A DNA stretch of 64,000 nt from Anniella stebbinsi (GCA_029215795.1 JARDYH010000002.1:300235973-300299972); one strand, 5' to 3'; shown: positions 46,619 through 55,399, counted from the first letter of the stretch. The notes: a model not told the origin generated them from the sequence alone. Program-made: numbers and translations.

Positions 46619-46990
46619 TTTCCTCCTGACTTACCCCACCAAGTAGCAATTTTGCAAGGACGGAGGGGAGGGAGAAAAGAAAAAAGGACAGAAAAGGGGG
46701 AAGGATTAAAAAAAAAAAAAGGACAGAAAAGGGGGAAGTTTGCGATTTTTTAAAAAAACAAAAACAGAAGAGAGCCCAAGGTGAAAGTTTTTCCCCCTTT
46801 TCTTTCCTCCTGGGGAGGGGAAAAGAGGGAGGAGGAGGGGAGGGCAGCGTCCCTGCTCCTTTCCTTTTGCACCAGTGACTTTTGGTTTCTTCTTTTCCTT
46901 CTTCTGGATTTTTTCTCTCTCTCTTTTCTTCCGAAGATCAGATCAGCGTGCAAAGCGCGCACGCAGACACACGCGGACAGGCACACACAC
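46619..46990 (-). other. TCF7L2: TCF7L2 5' leader (inferred)
   Basis: Pyrimidine- and A-rich leader with no ATG in any frame on the minus strand. The segment CCTCCTCCCTCTTTTCCCCT, CCCCAGGAGGAAAG (minus strand of about 46806-46836) closely matches the 5' leader of human TCF7L2 mRNA as I recall it. Contains a direct duplication of AAAAAGGACAGAAAAGGGGG (plus-strand form) at 46681 and 46716. The upstream limit is inferred from the TATA-like box; an alternative start further upstream is possible. Confidence 0.6.
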
Positions 46991-47014
46991 ACACAATTAA
47001 TAATAATAAAAAAA

Positions 47015-47022
47015 TTATATAA
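47015..47022 (-). promoter_or_regulatory. TCF7L2: TATA-like box of TCF7L2, candidate
   Basis: TTATATAA, in minus-strand context CTGCTTATATAATTTTTTTA. Spacing of 25-30 bp would place initiation near 46985-46990, in the GT-repeat-rich stretch about 370 nt before the ATG. The element is symmetrical, so it does not itself give direction. It sits in an AT-rich island within a CpG-rich region. No initiator motif was evaluated. Confidence 0.4.
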
Positions 47023-47187
47023 GCAGGGAGGGAGAAACGGGGGAGGGGGGAACTATAAAAAAAATTGCAGCAAACAAACCAAACAAGTCAGCTGTAAAAC
47101 CGGGGGAGGGGGGTTAGAAGCCGCAGATATAGGGAGCCTGTGCCGCTCGGATTTGAGTGAGTTGAAGTTAGACTGAGAGCTTTTCAG

Positions 47188-47199
47188 TTCAAAGGCGGC
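47188..47199 (-). promoter_or_regulatory. TCF/LEF-type site adjoining a GCCGCC helper-like motif
   Basis: On the plus strand TTCAAAG (47188-47194) fits the HMG-box consensus WWCAAAG. On the minus strand the same place reads GCCGCCTTTGAA, so GCCGCC, the type of 'helper' sequence bound by the C-clamp of TCF proteins, directly adjoins it. It lies about 570 bp upstream of the ATG and about 170 bp upstream of the TATA-like box. Functional use is an inference. Confidence 0.3.
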
Positions 47200-47201
47200 G
47201 C

Positions 47202-47211
47202 TGATTGACAG
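47202..47211 (+). promoter_or_regulatory. PBX-MEIS/PREP-type composite site
   Basis: TGATTGACAG matches perfectly the known composite site for PBX with MEIS/PREP homeodomain proteins. It starts three bases after the TCF/helper pair. A perfect 10-mer can occur by chance once in such a window with low probability; conservation was not tested. Confidence 0.35.
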
Positions 47212-47310
47212 ATAGAAAAAGGGCGATCGAAATCCGGAGGAACGAAGTAGTCTGGATCCAGGATTATTGACAGGGAAAAAGAAACACACTAGGTACTTAA
47301 TGAGATGCAG

Positions 47311-47351
47311 GAGGGGCGGGGGCTCCCCGGTGACGTGTGCATAAATAAACA
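47311..47351. promoter_or_regulatory. GC box, CRE-like half site and FOX-like site cluster
   Basis: GAGGGGCGGGGGC (Sp1-type GC box, 47311-47323), GGTGACGTGTGC (CRE-like TGACGT, 47329-47340) and ATAAATAAACAGG (FOX-type RTAAACA near 47345-47351) follow each other within about 40 bp upstream of TCF7L2. Motif matches only. Confidence 0.3.
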
Positions 47352-47389
47352 GGAGGAGGGGGAAGTGGAGAAACTAACAATGATCCTTT

Positions 47390-47429
47390 TTGGAGAGAGC
47401 AGGAAGGGGTTGGAGAGAGCAGGAAGGGG
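47390..47429. repeat. Perfect 20-bp tandem duplication
   Basis: TTGGAGAGAGCAGGAAGGGG occurs twice with no spacer, then G-rich sequence to 47438. Lies about 0.8 kb upstream of the TCF7L2 ATG. Confidence 0.9.
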
Positions 47430-47636
47430 GGGGGCGGGTAACCGAGGAAGGAAGAAGGGAATGGTCTAGTAGAGACAATGCAAAACGAGAAGGGAATCCA
47501 TCAGTTGTAAAGGAATGACCAGAGCAAACAAAGCGCAGGCTGCAAAAAATAAATTATAAAATAAAACAGTCAATGTGCCTCAGTAGCTTCTTCGCACAAA
47601 AATTAGGTGTGCAGCGGGTGGAAGCAACATTTCGCC

Positions 47637-47671
47637 TGTGTGTGTGCGTGTACACGCGCGCGCGCGCGCAC
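47637..47671. repeat. Alternating purine-pyrimidine tract, (TG)n/(CG)n
   Basis: 35 bp of strict pyrimidine-purine alternation: TGTGTGTGCGTGTACACGCG followed by CGCGCGCGCGCAC. The run of CG repeats is a classic Z-DNA-forming sequence. It is about 1.0 kb upstream of the ATG and inside the CpG-rich zone. Confidence 0.85.
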
Positions 47672-47711
47672 TTTGTTGAGCACTCAACTTTCACACGCCG
47701 CGTAGTGCAAT

Positions 47712-47800
47712 TTAGGCTGCAATCCCATGCGCCTTATACTTGGGAAGGCTCTCTGCGCATTTGTTTTCTGAGTAAACACGCGTCCGGCTGAGCTGCGTTA
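47712..47800. mobile_element. CAATCC palindromic repeat, diverged copy
   Basis: GGCTGCAATCCCATGCGCCT, TATACTTGGGAAGGC, TTCTGAGTAAACACG. The right end is decayed; its CpGs (GCGC, ACGCGTCC) suggest protection from methylation near the promoter. Confidence 0.45.
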
Positions 47801-48097
47801 ACTGTGACACTATATATGCATTCCGGGATTTATGGCAGAGGGGAGGGGGAGAATTGTTCTCTTTCCTTTAAGGCTGTATTGAAATATTTTTTGTTATTGT
47901 CAACAGCAGCATTTCTCTCTAATATCTAGGTATATATTGTATATTTATTTTCCCCACTTCAGTTGTTGAAAGAGGGCAGAAAGTAGAAGAAAAGAAGCCG
48001 AAGGCGAGGATATTACGGCTTTGGTTTTGTTAGTCTTTTCTAAATAGTTTCTACGGGACTTGAAACCTACTCGGGGAGCGGTGAGGCGTGTACGTAC

Positions 48098-48278
48098 AGC
48101 CCAGTCCTGTGTGTATTACTCGAAAGGAAGTTCTACTGACTTCAATGAGTTTTACTCACCAGTAGATGTGCCTAGGCGTTCAGCCTTTCAGCGCACTCCT
48201 ACGCATATTTACTCGGAAATAAGTTCCACTGTGTTTAACCGAGTTTACTCCTAGGTAAGCCTGCACAGGATTGTGGAC
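48098..48278. mobile_element. Two adjacent CAATCC palindromic repeats
   Basis: First copy: AGTCCTGTGTGTATTACTCG, AAGTTCTACTGACTTCAATG, AGTTTTACTCACCAGTAGAT. Second copy: GCACTCCTACGCATATTTAC, TCGGAAATAAGTTCCACTGT, GTTTACTCCTAGGTAAGCCT, GCACAGGATTGTG. About 1.5 kb upstream of the ATG. Confidence 0.55.
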
Positions 48279-49780
48279 TTAAGAGCCCCAGATAAAGTGT
48301 ACCAGTTCTCTTCCGGGGGAGGGGGAGAGGGGGTTGGGGGGAGGCATCGGCTACCAAAATAATGTGAAAGGTGTTTAAGAACAACACGCCACTCTCTGGA
48401 CTTACTCGGGTTGGTTGAGATTAGCAGGAAGCGGAGGAATGGTAAGAAGTTAATTGTCGCGCGTGAGAATCAAGGACTGCGAGACTTTAGATAGAGGTGC
48501 AAAGTTTACTTTGTTGTTTTGTGTGCGTGTAAAAAAAAGTTTTTAAAAAATCAAATTGAAAATGGAATAGTTCTAAGAATAAATACTGCTCTGTGTGTGT
48601 GTGTGTGATCCAATTGTGTGGTCCCCAAAACGGGCTAGTAAATGAATTGCCGAGTATAGATTATTGAGGGGTGGGGTTGTAGTTAAGGAATGTGCAACAT
48701 AACATTCTTTCGCAGTTGCCAGCTAGCAATCAGGCATAAACTGGGGAGCAGAAGAATAATGTGGCTGCTTTAAAAAAAAAAAAAGACATCTGGCACCCGA
48801 TTCTCCTGTGCTGAGGAGTGGAGTAAAACAAATTGATCTTCCAGCAGTGACAAATTGTAACAATGGAGGAGTCAATTGGAAACTTTAACATGGCCAAGGA
48901 ACAAAAGTAGCGAGAGAAGGGAAGGGTGGGGGGCGGGGAAGAAAGACACACACGAAGAATATGCAAGAGGAATTAGTAGATTGCCTAATAGATTTAATAA
49001 TTAGTAGATATACTAATAATATACTAATAATAATTAGTAGATTGCAAAAGATGAACTGTACTAAAACCAAGCATTTCCCAAGATGCATAACCTGCTGCTC
49101 TAACTAAGGGCCACTGGAGCATTCAGACTTTCCAAAACAAAGCCAATCTGTCATGCAATATTTAGAGAGTTTAGAGGGAGGGAGATATTCACTAAAACTG
49201 TGTGCTCTGGGAAAGAATAATAAAAAATAATACAGAGATTGACACAGCTAACACCAATTCTCAGGCATTATATATATTAAAAAGTTCACATAGAAATTTG
49301 CATACTAAAGGAAAGATGCAGGCAAAATAGTTTTTTTTTAAAAAAAAGAATCACTGCAACTTACAATCAGGAAAACAGAAGTAGAGAGAGAAGGAACATG
49401 AAAAGAAGTAAAACAAATGTGTACATTTAATCAGACAGGATTGCATAGGACACAAAGAACAGGGCTAATTACTCTCAGCAGGTAGGAGCTAACCTTCAGA
49501 CTTCATAAATAAGTAAGTCTGTGAACAATGTCTAAGTAGGAGGATGGAGACAGAAAAAGGATTATTTCAAGACACCCAGGAAAAACACACACATGAAGAA
49601 TGAAATACTTCTCAGTTAAATCAATGTACAAATAGATTTAACAGTTTCTTTTTCTACTGTGCTTTTGACTAACCTGCCTTCTTACATTCTGAAAAATAGC
49701 TATGATTTGGATACATACCCCCAATCACTATAATGTGCCTGACATATTAACAAATATACCAGTTATCAGTACTTTGGCAG
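48279..49780. other. Intergenic, upstream of TCF7L2
   Basis: GC declines to the right. Holds a GGGGGAGGGGGAGAGGGGGT stretch (48317), a short (TG)n at 48593-48606, a poly-A at 48772-48784, and locally repeated AT-rich words (see 48970). No gene recognised. Confidence 0.45.
48970..49047. repeat. Local repeats of AATTAGTAGAT
   Basis: AATTAGTAGATTGC at 48971 and 49032, and AATTAGTAGATATACTAAT in between, with two ATATACTAATAAT units. Possibly replication slippage of a homeodomain-core-rich sequence. Confidence 0.7.

Positions 49781-49782
<2 letters not shown>

Positions 49783-49815
<33 letters not shown>
49783..49815. repeat. (TA)n microsatellite
   Basis: About 16 TA units. Confidence 0.95.
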
Positions 49816-49817
<2 letters not shown>

Positions 49818-49859
49818 AATGCTGAATATTTCATTGGTTCTGTTTAACTGTATTTTCCA

Positions 49860-49960
49860 CTGGAGGAGGGGAGATATTTGTTTTATTTACAAGATTTATA
49901 ACCCACTTTGCAGTCAGACTTCTCATAGCAAAAAATAATAAATACAGAAATTAGCAAAAC
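49860..49960 (-). mobile_element. LINE 3' tail, minus orientation, degenerate
   Basis: TTTGTTTTATTTACAAGATT, TATAACCCACTTTGCAGTCA, TAGCAAAAAATAATAAATAC resembles the minus form of a LINE 3' end. Confidence 0.35.
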
Positions 49961-49994
49961 GGAGGGACTGGTCAAAATCCATGAGAACAGGCAT

Positions 49995-50143
49995 GGATCT
50001 GGGCAACTTGTGCTCCTCCAGATGTTGGTTGGATTGCAGCTCACATCATCCCTCATCATTGGTTATGCTGGCTGGGGCTAATGGGAATTGCCATCCAATA
50101 ACATCTGGAGGATGACAAGTTGTCCACCTCTGGTTTGAACCCT
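49995..50143. mobile_element. hAT-like palindromic MITE
   Basis: GGGCAACTTGTGCTCCTCCA, GATGTTGGTTGGATTGCAGC on the left; GGAATTGCCATCCAATAACA, TCTGGAGGATGACAAGTTGT on the right, forming long inverted arms around GGTTATGCTGGCTGGGGCTA. Confidence 0.65.
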
Positions 50144-50149
50144 GTGTAA

Positions 50150-50242
50150 TGTTGCAAACCTATACACACCTAACCAGGGAATAAATCTCGTTGACCTCAG
50201 TGGGGTGTACTTCTGAGTAGGCGTGTATAGAATTGTATTCTC
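50150..50242. mobile_element. CAATCC palindromic repeat
   Basis: GCAAACCTATACACACCTAA, CCAGGGAATAAATCTCGTTG, ACCTCAGTGGGGTGTACTTC, TGAGTAGGCGTGTATAGAAT. Confidence 0.6.
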
Positions 50243-50284
50243 AATATAACAACCTGGAATGCCAGCCAGCTTAAAAGAAGTAAA

Positions 50285-50585
50285 CTCCTAGTTCTGTCAT
50301 ATTCAGGTGTGGAACTGATTCCAAATCTTAGGGACCAGTACCTTGAGTTTAGCCTAGAAACAAACTGGCAACCAGTAGAGCTCTTCTGAAACAGAGGTTT
50401 TATGCTCCCTGAGGCTAATCTGGCTGCCACATTCTGCATTAATTGCAGACTTCAAGGCCAATGTCACATAAAGCACATAACTGTGGCTGAATTGGGAAAT
50501 TAGCGCAGCATGTGCCACAATATTCAAGTGCCTCTTTTCCAAGAACTGTGTACCTGGCAAATCACCCTTTGACCTGGCCATGCAG
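50285..50585 (-). mobile_element. L2-like LINE 3' region
   Basis: CTTGAGTTTAGCCTAGAAAC, AAACTGGCAACCAGTAGAGC, GCTGCCACATTCTGCATTAA, TTGCAGACTTCAAGGCCAAT, GTGCCACAATATTCAAGTGC. These are in the order of L2 3' regions read in reverse. No coding frame remains. Confidence 0.55.
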
Positions 50586-50990
50586 GAGGAAGCTGATTCA
50601 TTGGAATGTTTTTAAAGGATCTGGTGTGTACTAGTGTTAATCTTCTTCCAATGAGTTTGAAACAGAATCATTTCTCTTACACAGTTGGCCAAGCGGAATC
50701 ATTCTAGACATGTGAGAAAATACAACCCATACAACATTTCTCTTATCACATGACATTTCAGAATCATATTTGCCCAAATGCAGAGTGTTTAGTCCACCAA
50801 AGTCCTGTTTAAGTGGATAGTACCATTCTATTTTATACTTGGAAATGCTTCGCACACTGACCTACCCTTGGGGGTTAGTGATATTGTGAGAGCTTCCCAA
50901 ACAATCTCACTTCCATGTGGTTGCCCATTTCAAACTTTGGCAGGTTACCAGACTAGTATGACATCCTGCTAGTATGACAAAGTTGTCTAT
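50586..50990. other. Intergenic, no feature recognised
   Basis: Unique-looking DNA. Confidence 0.35.
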
Positions 50991-50992
50991 GG

Positions 50993-51219
50993 CTGAATTC
51001 GGACAACACAATAAGCAACTGGGGGGGGGGGGAAACAATCGTCAGTTGTATTGACTATCGTGTCATCCGGATGCTGCTATAGTCAACTCAGCGCTGATCC
51101 TATTTCATTCACAGTTGATTATTTATTACCATGTTGTGTGGGGAGTACCCCCTAGATGAACAACTGTAAAGTTGATTATTACCCCACCATTGACTATCGT
51201 GTTGTCCGAATTCAGCCTA
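50993..51219. mobile_element. Short MITE with GGCTGAATTCGGACAACAC ends
   Basis: Left end GGCTGAATTCGGACAACAC at 50992-51010; the right end at 51195-51217 is its reverse complement, GTGTTGTCCGAATTCAGCC, exact over 19 bp. Internal inverted words: CAGTTGTATTGACTATCGTG and CCACCATTGACTATCGTGTT, CAACTGTAAAGTTGATTATT. A run of about 12 G lies at 51021-51032. The target duplication is unclear. Confidence 0.75.
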
Positions 51220-51743
51220 GGTGTGGGCCATAAAGTTGGATCCAACGTTGTTGCTCTACCAGCAGAACAGAACTTCCCTATCCTTTCCTCCCCCTGTATG
51301 CCCCCTAAATTTGCTCTAGACAGAGGGTTCCCCTGTGGAGGGGACTGCAAGGAGAAGGAGAGTACAGGGAAGTCCTCCTTTCTGCTGGCAGAATGACAAC
51401 ATTGGATCCAAATCATATATAGTTCTATGATCAGGCTTCAACAGGGGGAGAGAAAAGAAGCTGGGCCACTCTTGGCAGCTCTGCTGAGACACCACCTTCT
51501 TTTGGCTCCTTCTCTCCCGGAACTGTTTCTATCCCTGCTGGTTGTTGTAAGAATTCTTTAACATTTAAAACAGGTGTCTGACTTTGCTTTCCTGCCGCCT
51601 GTTTTCTCTTCATGTCATGTCTTTTAGATTTTAAGTCTGAGAGCAAGGACTACTCAGTTTTTATTGACACGTAAGTCACTCTAGCAACTTTTTCAGCTGA
51701 AGAATGAGGTAAAAATAAATAGAATTATTGCCACAGAATGCTT
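51220..51743. other. Intergenic, no feature recognised
   Basis: Slightly GC-richer DNA with overlapping chance frames. Confidence 0.35.
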
Positions 51744-51840
51744 TGGATTGGATCCAGACTAAATTAGCCATGCTTGAATCGCATGGAAAGCTATGAGACA
51801 AGTTAGTCATGACTAAAGTCCCATTTACTTCAATGGACTG
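51744..51840. mobile_element. Fragment of the GGGTTGTATC MITE family
   Basis: TTGGATTGGATCCAGACTAA, ATTAGCCATGCTTGAATCGC, AGTTAGTCATGACTAAAGTC, CCATTTACTTCAATGG. Ends where the next element begins. Confidence 0.5.
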
Positions 51841-52198
51841 AGGCTGCCTCTACAAGAGGCATTTAAAGCTCTTTCAAGGCACATTAAAAATTTTACCTCT
51901 ACAAGAACGGAGCGCAAATCGGGCGTAGAGGCGCGTTATCTCTCCGATTATGCGCATTATCGAATGCGCGTTAAACAGCGAGTTTTATTTTGCTCCGGGG
52001 GTTAAAGCGCATTTTGAATATGTGAACAAGCGATTCTCCGCATTAACTGCTTGTAAAGCGCATTTGAAACAACCGGGAAGGTCATCTGTTGAGTGGTCAA
52101 TTACCTCCTGCATACAAGCATTTACGATAAAGCGCTTCCAAGAAGATGCGCATAATCGGAGGAACAGGCGTCAAACGGAATCCATCTAGAGGGGGCCT
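51841..52198. mobile_element. CpG-rich inverted-terminal-repeat element (GCGCAT family), copy 1
   Basis: About 358 bp, bounded by GGCTGCCTCTACAAGAGGC on the left and CCATCTAGAGGGGGCC on the right, which are imperfect inverted repeats. The interior is unusual for this AT-rich region: GCGCAAATCGGGCGTAGAGG, CGCGTTATCTCTCCGATTAT, GCGCATTATCGAATGCGCGT, AAAGCGCATTTTGAATATGT, GATGCGCATAATCGGAGG. Short forms of TTATGCGCAT and its inverse recur, so the interior is itself partly palindromic. The 79-codon frame (51950) is shared with copy 2 only because the DNA is shared. Ends directly at a hAT-like MITE. Confidence 0.75.
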
Positions 52199-52340
52199 AA
52201 GACAGCTTTCCCAACCTGGTACCATCCATATGTTTTAGACTACAAGTCCCAGCATTCTTGAACATTGCCCATGCTAGTAGGGGTGACAGGAGTTGAAGTA
52301 CAAAACATCTGGAGGGCACTAGGCTGGGGAAGACAGAACT
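52199..52340. mobile_element. hAT-like palindromic MITE
   Basis: ACAGCTTTCCCAACCTGGTA, CATATGTTTTAGACTACAAG at left and AAGTACAAAACATCTGGAGG, GCACTAGGCTGGGGAAGACA at right. Confidence 0.65.
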
Positions 52341-53480
52341 AAAGCATGATTATCTTAGATATTAATGTCCTTATTAGGGACAAGTTGATAGAAGGAGCCA
52401 CATATGTGGTATTATATAATTGGATATGGATATGGTGTGCATTTGACAATTTCACAACTTTTGTCCATTGATTTCAATGAGACATACTTCCAAATAAATG
52501 CACTAAGCATTACAGCACTTCTTTTATAGAAGGAAACAGGAACATTCTAAAGATCAAAAACACTTGTTTGCACTGGTGTCCTCAGGTTGTATCCTAGATG
52601 AAAACAAATGCATAAATTGCTACAGCTAAAGTAATACAATATTCAAGGGAAAATTCAGTCTAATCTATTATGCGACTGATGTGATTTATGGTTCAATACC
52701 AAATTTTAACCAACAGCTGCTGTTGGTTAAATTTTAACCAACAAGTGCTTGAAACATGGGCTTCTACAAGTACTTCTTGTGCAGGCTGAATTGTTATTTG
52801 CTAAAACTGAGTAAGTGGCCCTGTTTTGGACCAAAAAATGTATTCCCAGTGTTGGCACAATCCATACAAGAGTTGCCTGAAGTTTAGGTGTGATGATCAT
52901 TCACCTTTATGTAGCAAATTCATACCATGTTTACCAGGAAACTAGGGGTTTTGAGCTTCTGGTGCTTTGGAGTTCTCCAAATGGACACATCCCTTCCTCT
53001 CACCTCCAGATGGTTCCTGGCCTGCTCTCCACCCTTATCTGATCATTCAGTAGTTTCCTAGATTTTGTGTGTTTTTTCCTACACAAGCCTCTTCTAAGAT
53101 TGGGTTATTGACACTAAGAGCCTTCAGCTAAAATATGCTATACGTTTGATGTTTTTGCCCTGTCCCCTTTTGCCTGTGGCCCACTTACTTTGCTTTCAGC
53201 CCCACCCATACGTGGAATGAGGCCCCCAAGAAAGAGCTTCTCTGAAATTGAATTGAGCTCTCAGTCTGAAAAAGGTTCTGCCCCCCTGCACTAAACAACA
53301 TGCCATCTCAAACACCTTGATCCTGTATTTGCTAACTCACAAGTAAATTCCACATGAATCCCATGTGAGCAAATAGATTTAGGACTATCCCCACATTATT
53401 CACAAATAACTTCAAAATAGAGGAGGAAGGATGATAAAGCAAGGAAACCCAAAGGACTGTCCATGACACTTTGTATGTAT
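52341..53480. other. Intergenic, no feature recognised
   Basis: Contains a tandem AACCAACA-type duplication at 52707-52742 (TTTTAACCAACAGCTGCTGT, TTTTAACCAACAAGTGC). Otherwise unique-looking. Confidence 0.4.
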
Positions 53481-53489
53481 ATGAAATAT

Positions 53490-53760
53490 GAAATATTTAT
53501 AGCTTGCTTTTCTCACAATAATGTTCAAAGCAGCATACAATATTTAAATAAATCATAAATACAAAATTGAACAAACAATAATTGTTTAAGCACAAATACT
53601 AAAAGCAGCAGCAAAACAACACACAAAAATTAAACAAAAAGTCTAAGGAAATACAATACCTTACAAATGGCACCTAAATAATAGTACACTAGCATGCCAG
53701 CCTCTGAGGAATATTGCAGAAGTGAGGTGCCACTCCAAAAAAAGGCCCTACAATGCACGT
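53490..53760 (-). mobile_element. L2-like LINE 3' region
   Basis: ATTTATAGCTTGCTTTTCTC, TTCAAAGCAGCATACAATAT, A-rich middle, then TCTGAGGAATATTGCAGAAG, TGAGGTGCCACTCCAAAAAA AGGCCC. The 'GGTGCCAC...AAAGGCCC' end is typical of these copies. Confidence 0.55.
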
Positions 53761-53764
53761 GCTG

Positions 53765-53965
53765 ATATATAGAGTACCGGTTAGGTGCACAAGTTATAGT
53801 CCTGAATGTCCTTGGTTCAAATTTCAGCTATGCCATGAACCTGCTAGAAGGCCTCTTACATAAAACACTATTTTTAAGCTCAACGCATGCCCAGTAAATC
53901 TGTAAACTGACCTGCATTATAGGGCTATTGTACGGCTTATTAAGTATAAAATGATGGCTGCTATG
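53765..53965 (+). mobile_element. tRNA-derived SINE, degenerate
   Basis: AGAGTACCGGTTAGGTGCAC, B-box-like TTGGTTCAAATTTCAGC, GCTATGCCATGAACCTGCTA, GACCTGCATTATAGGGCTAT, AAGTATAAAATGATGGCTGC follow the SINE order with many changes. Confidence 0.45.
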
Positions 53966-54510
53966 TGTCAACGCTGAGTTCTGGTTTACACATCCAGCAG
54001 AATCAAGTGGTAAAGTTCTGACAGAGAGGACCATACCTGTTCAGATTGCTGCAAGGGTAATAACATTTTTAAATGCTCTCTGATTTAAAAAACAAAAAAA
54101 TAGAACAACCTGTGGCATAAGGAAGCTACTGTTTCTTCATTCATGACTGTTTTAAAACCTCTGTATCTTATTTCCTACCACTAAAGTAGTACCTGAAGCT
54201 ATGTATGATATAATTAAACAAAAATTAAATATGTCTATAACAATTACATATACAAAGAGCAGCGCAACATCCAAGAATGTGGTACAATGTTCTACCACTT
54301 CAGGATTCTATCACACCTTGTCAGTCATCAAGTGCTAAGAGAGCAGGTGATGTGTATGCTTATGTGAACTTTAAGTTATACGTGAAGCACTTTAAGCACA
54401 TAGGAAAAGTACAATATGAACTCTTAATATAACAAATTGTATTAATCTTCCATTAAAACCTACAATAAACAGCTGGGAAAGGACTGGATCCTACTTGCAT
54501 ATCTTTTAAA
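53966..54510. other. Intergenic, no feature recognised
   Basis: AT-rich, unique-looking. Confidence 0.35.
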
Positions 54511-54514
54511 GGTA

Positions 54515-54695
54515 AATCCATAATGAGTCCCAGACTTGGATCCAGGAGACCTGAATTCATATCCCAACGCAGCTATGAAGCTCACTCTCAGCCTAAACTA
54601 CTTTACGAGGTTGTTGTGATGATAAAAAGGAGTGGATATATCATGTCTGCTGCCCTGAACTCCCTGAGAGTGGCATAAAAATGTAATAATAAGAT
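54515..54695 (+). mobile_element. tRNA-derived SINE, partial
   Basis: GAGTCCCAGACTTGGATCCA, GGAGACCTGAATTCATATCC, CTCTCAGCCTAAACTACTTT, ACGAGGTTGTTGTGATGATA, CTGCCCTGAACTCCCTGAGA. Lacks the A-box head. Confidence 0.6.
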
Positions 54696-55261
54696 ACATA
54701 TATTTTGTACTCGAGCACCTACACCTATCAATTACATTGTACTGCATTATAAGCAGGTGCCTAAAGAGCATCAGGGTCAGATCCCTCAAAGTCCTGTGGA
54801 AAGTAATATAGCAGGTAAAGCTGGACTCCTTTGACATCGCTTGGAGTTTTGCAATTGACCTCAATATAACTGGGATGTGAGCCAGAATTCTTTATGTATG
54901 CTTAAAATGATCTGCTAAATTTGCTTTGGATCCCCTAGCATACCTGACAGTCGACCTTTGCTTTTTGCAGAAATGCACACAAGCTCTGTATCTCTGCAAG
55001 ATAAGGAGCCTTGAGCTGATCCTGTAACTTGTCAGAAACTGTTTTGTATATCCCCATCAGGCCCTTAATATTTTACATGGAAATAAGTCACATTTTCTGT
55101 TAACAAAACCCACTTTCACATAAATGAGCCTAAGGATGTACCCTCACTGAGCTCACACAACACTTTCTAGAGTCCTCAAACCACCTACTCCAATGTAATC
55201 TCATTGAAGCCAATAGGTCTTCCTTACAGCAATTTTGTCTAAATCTTTCAGTATCTATTTC
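54696..55261. other. Intergenic, no feature recognised
   Basis: Unique-looking; 55083-55200 may be diverged CAATCC-type DNA. Confidence 0.3.
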
Positions 55262-55355
55262 ATTTACATTACAGTCCCATACATGTCTACTCAGAAATAT
55301 GTCACATTGAGATTAACAGGGTTTACTCCAAGGTAAGTGTATATAAGATTATGTG
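55262..55355. mobile_element. CAATCC palindromic repeat
   Basis: TTACAGTCCCATACATGTCT, ACTCAGAAATATGTCACATT, GAGATTAACAGGGTTTACTC, CAAGGTAAGTGTATATAAGA TT. Confidence 0.6.
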
Positions 55356-55399
55356 TATATAAGCCTTAACCAAGAGTAGTCCTGTTGTCTTCATCCCAG

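Larger units (their letters stand above)
1..46990 (-). other. TCF7L2: TCF7L2 gene, 5' portion (promoter-side exons and intron 3)
   Basis: The gene is transcribed leftwards from a promoter near 47.0 kb. Three coding exons lie between 46618 and 45654, then intron 3 runs to the left edge and out of the window. In mammals this intron is very long, carries type-2-diabetes-associated variants, and hosts an alternative 69-nt exon before the exon that starts YLQMKWPLLDVQ. I looked on the minus strand for both and found neither, so they are probably left of position 1 or, for the short exon, missed by eye. No second gene is seen inside the intron. The right limit given here is the inferred transcription start, not a measured one. 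Confidence 0.85.
45460..47800. promoter_or_regulatory. TCF7L2: GC- and CpG-enriched 5' region of TCF7L2
   Basis: CpG dinucleotides, rare elsewhere in the window, are frequent here: around exon 3, in exon 2 (GGCGGAGGCCGCCTCTCCGC), exon 1, at 46920-46980 (GCGTGCAAAGCGCGCACGCA), at 47140-47340 and at 47640-47790. This fits a CpG-island promoter, expected for a developmental transcription factor gene. Boundaries are by eye; observed/expected CpG was not computed. Confidence 0.65.

Noticed and set aside
51950..52189. Shared frame MRIIECALNSEFYFAP in both CpG-rich elements (also 56979-57191)
   Set aside because: The frame is conserved because the two DNA copies are similar; it covers a palindromic non-coding stretch, diverges after about 40 codons and has no domain.
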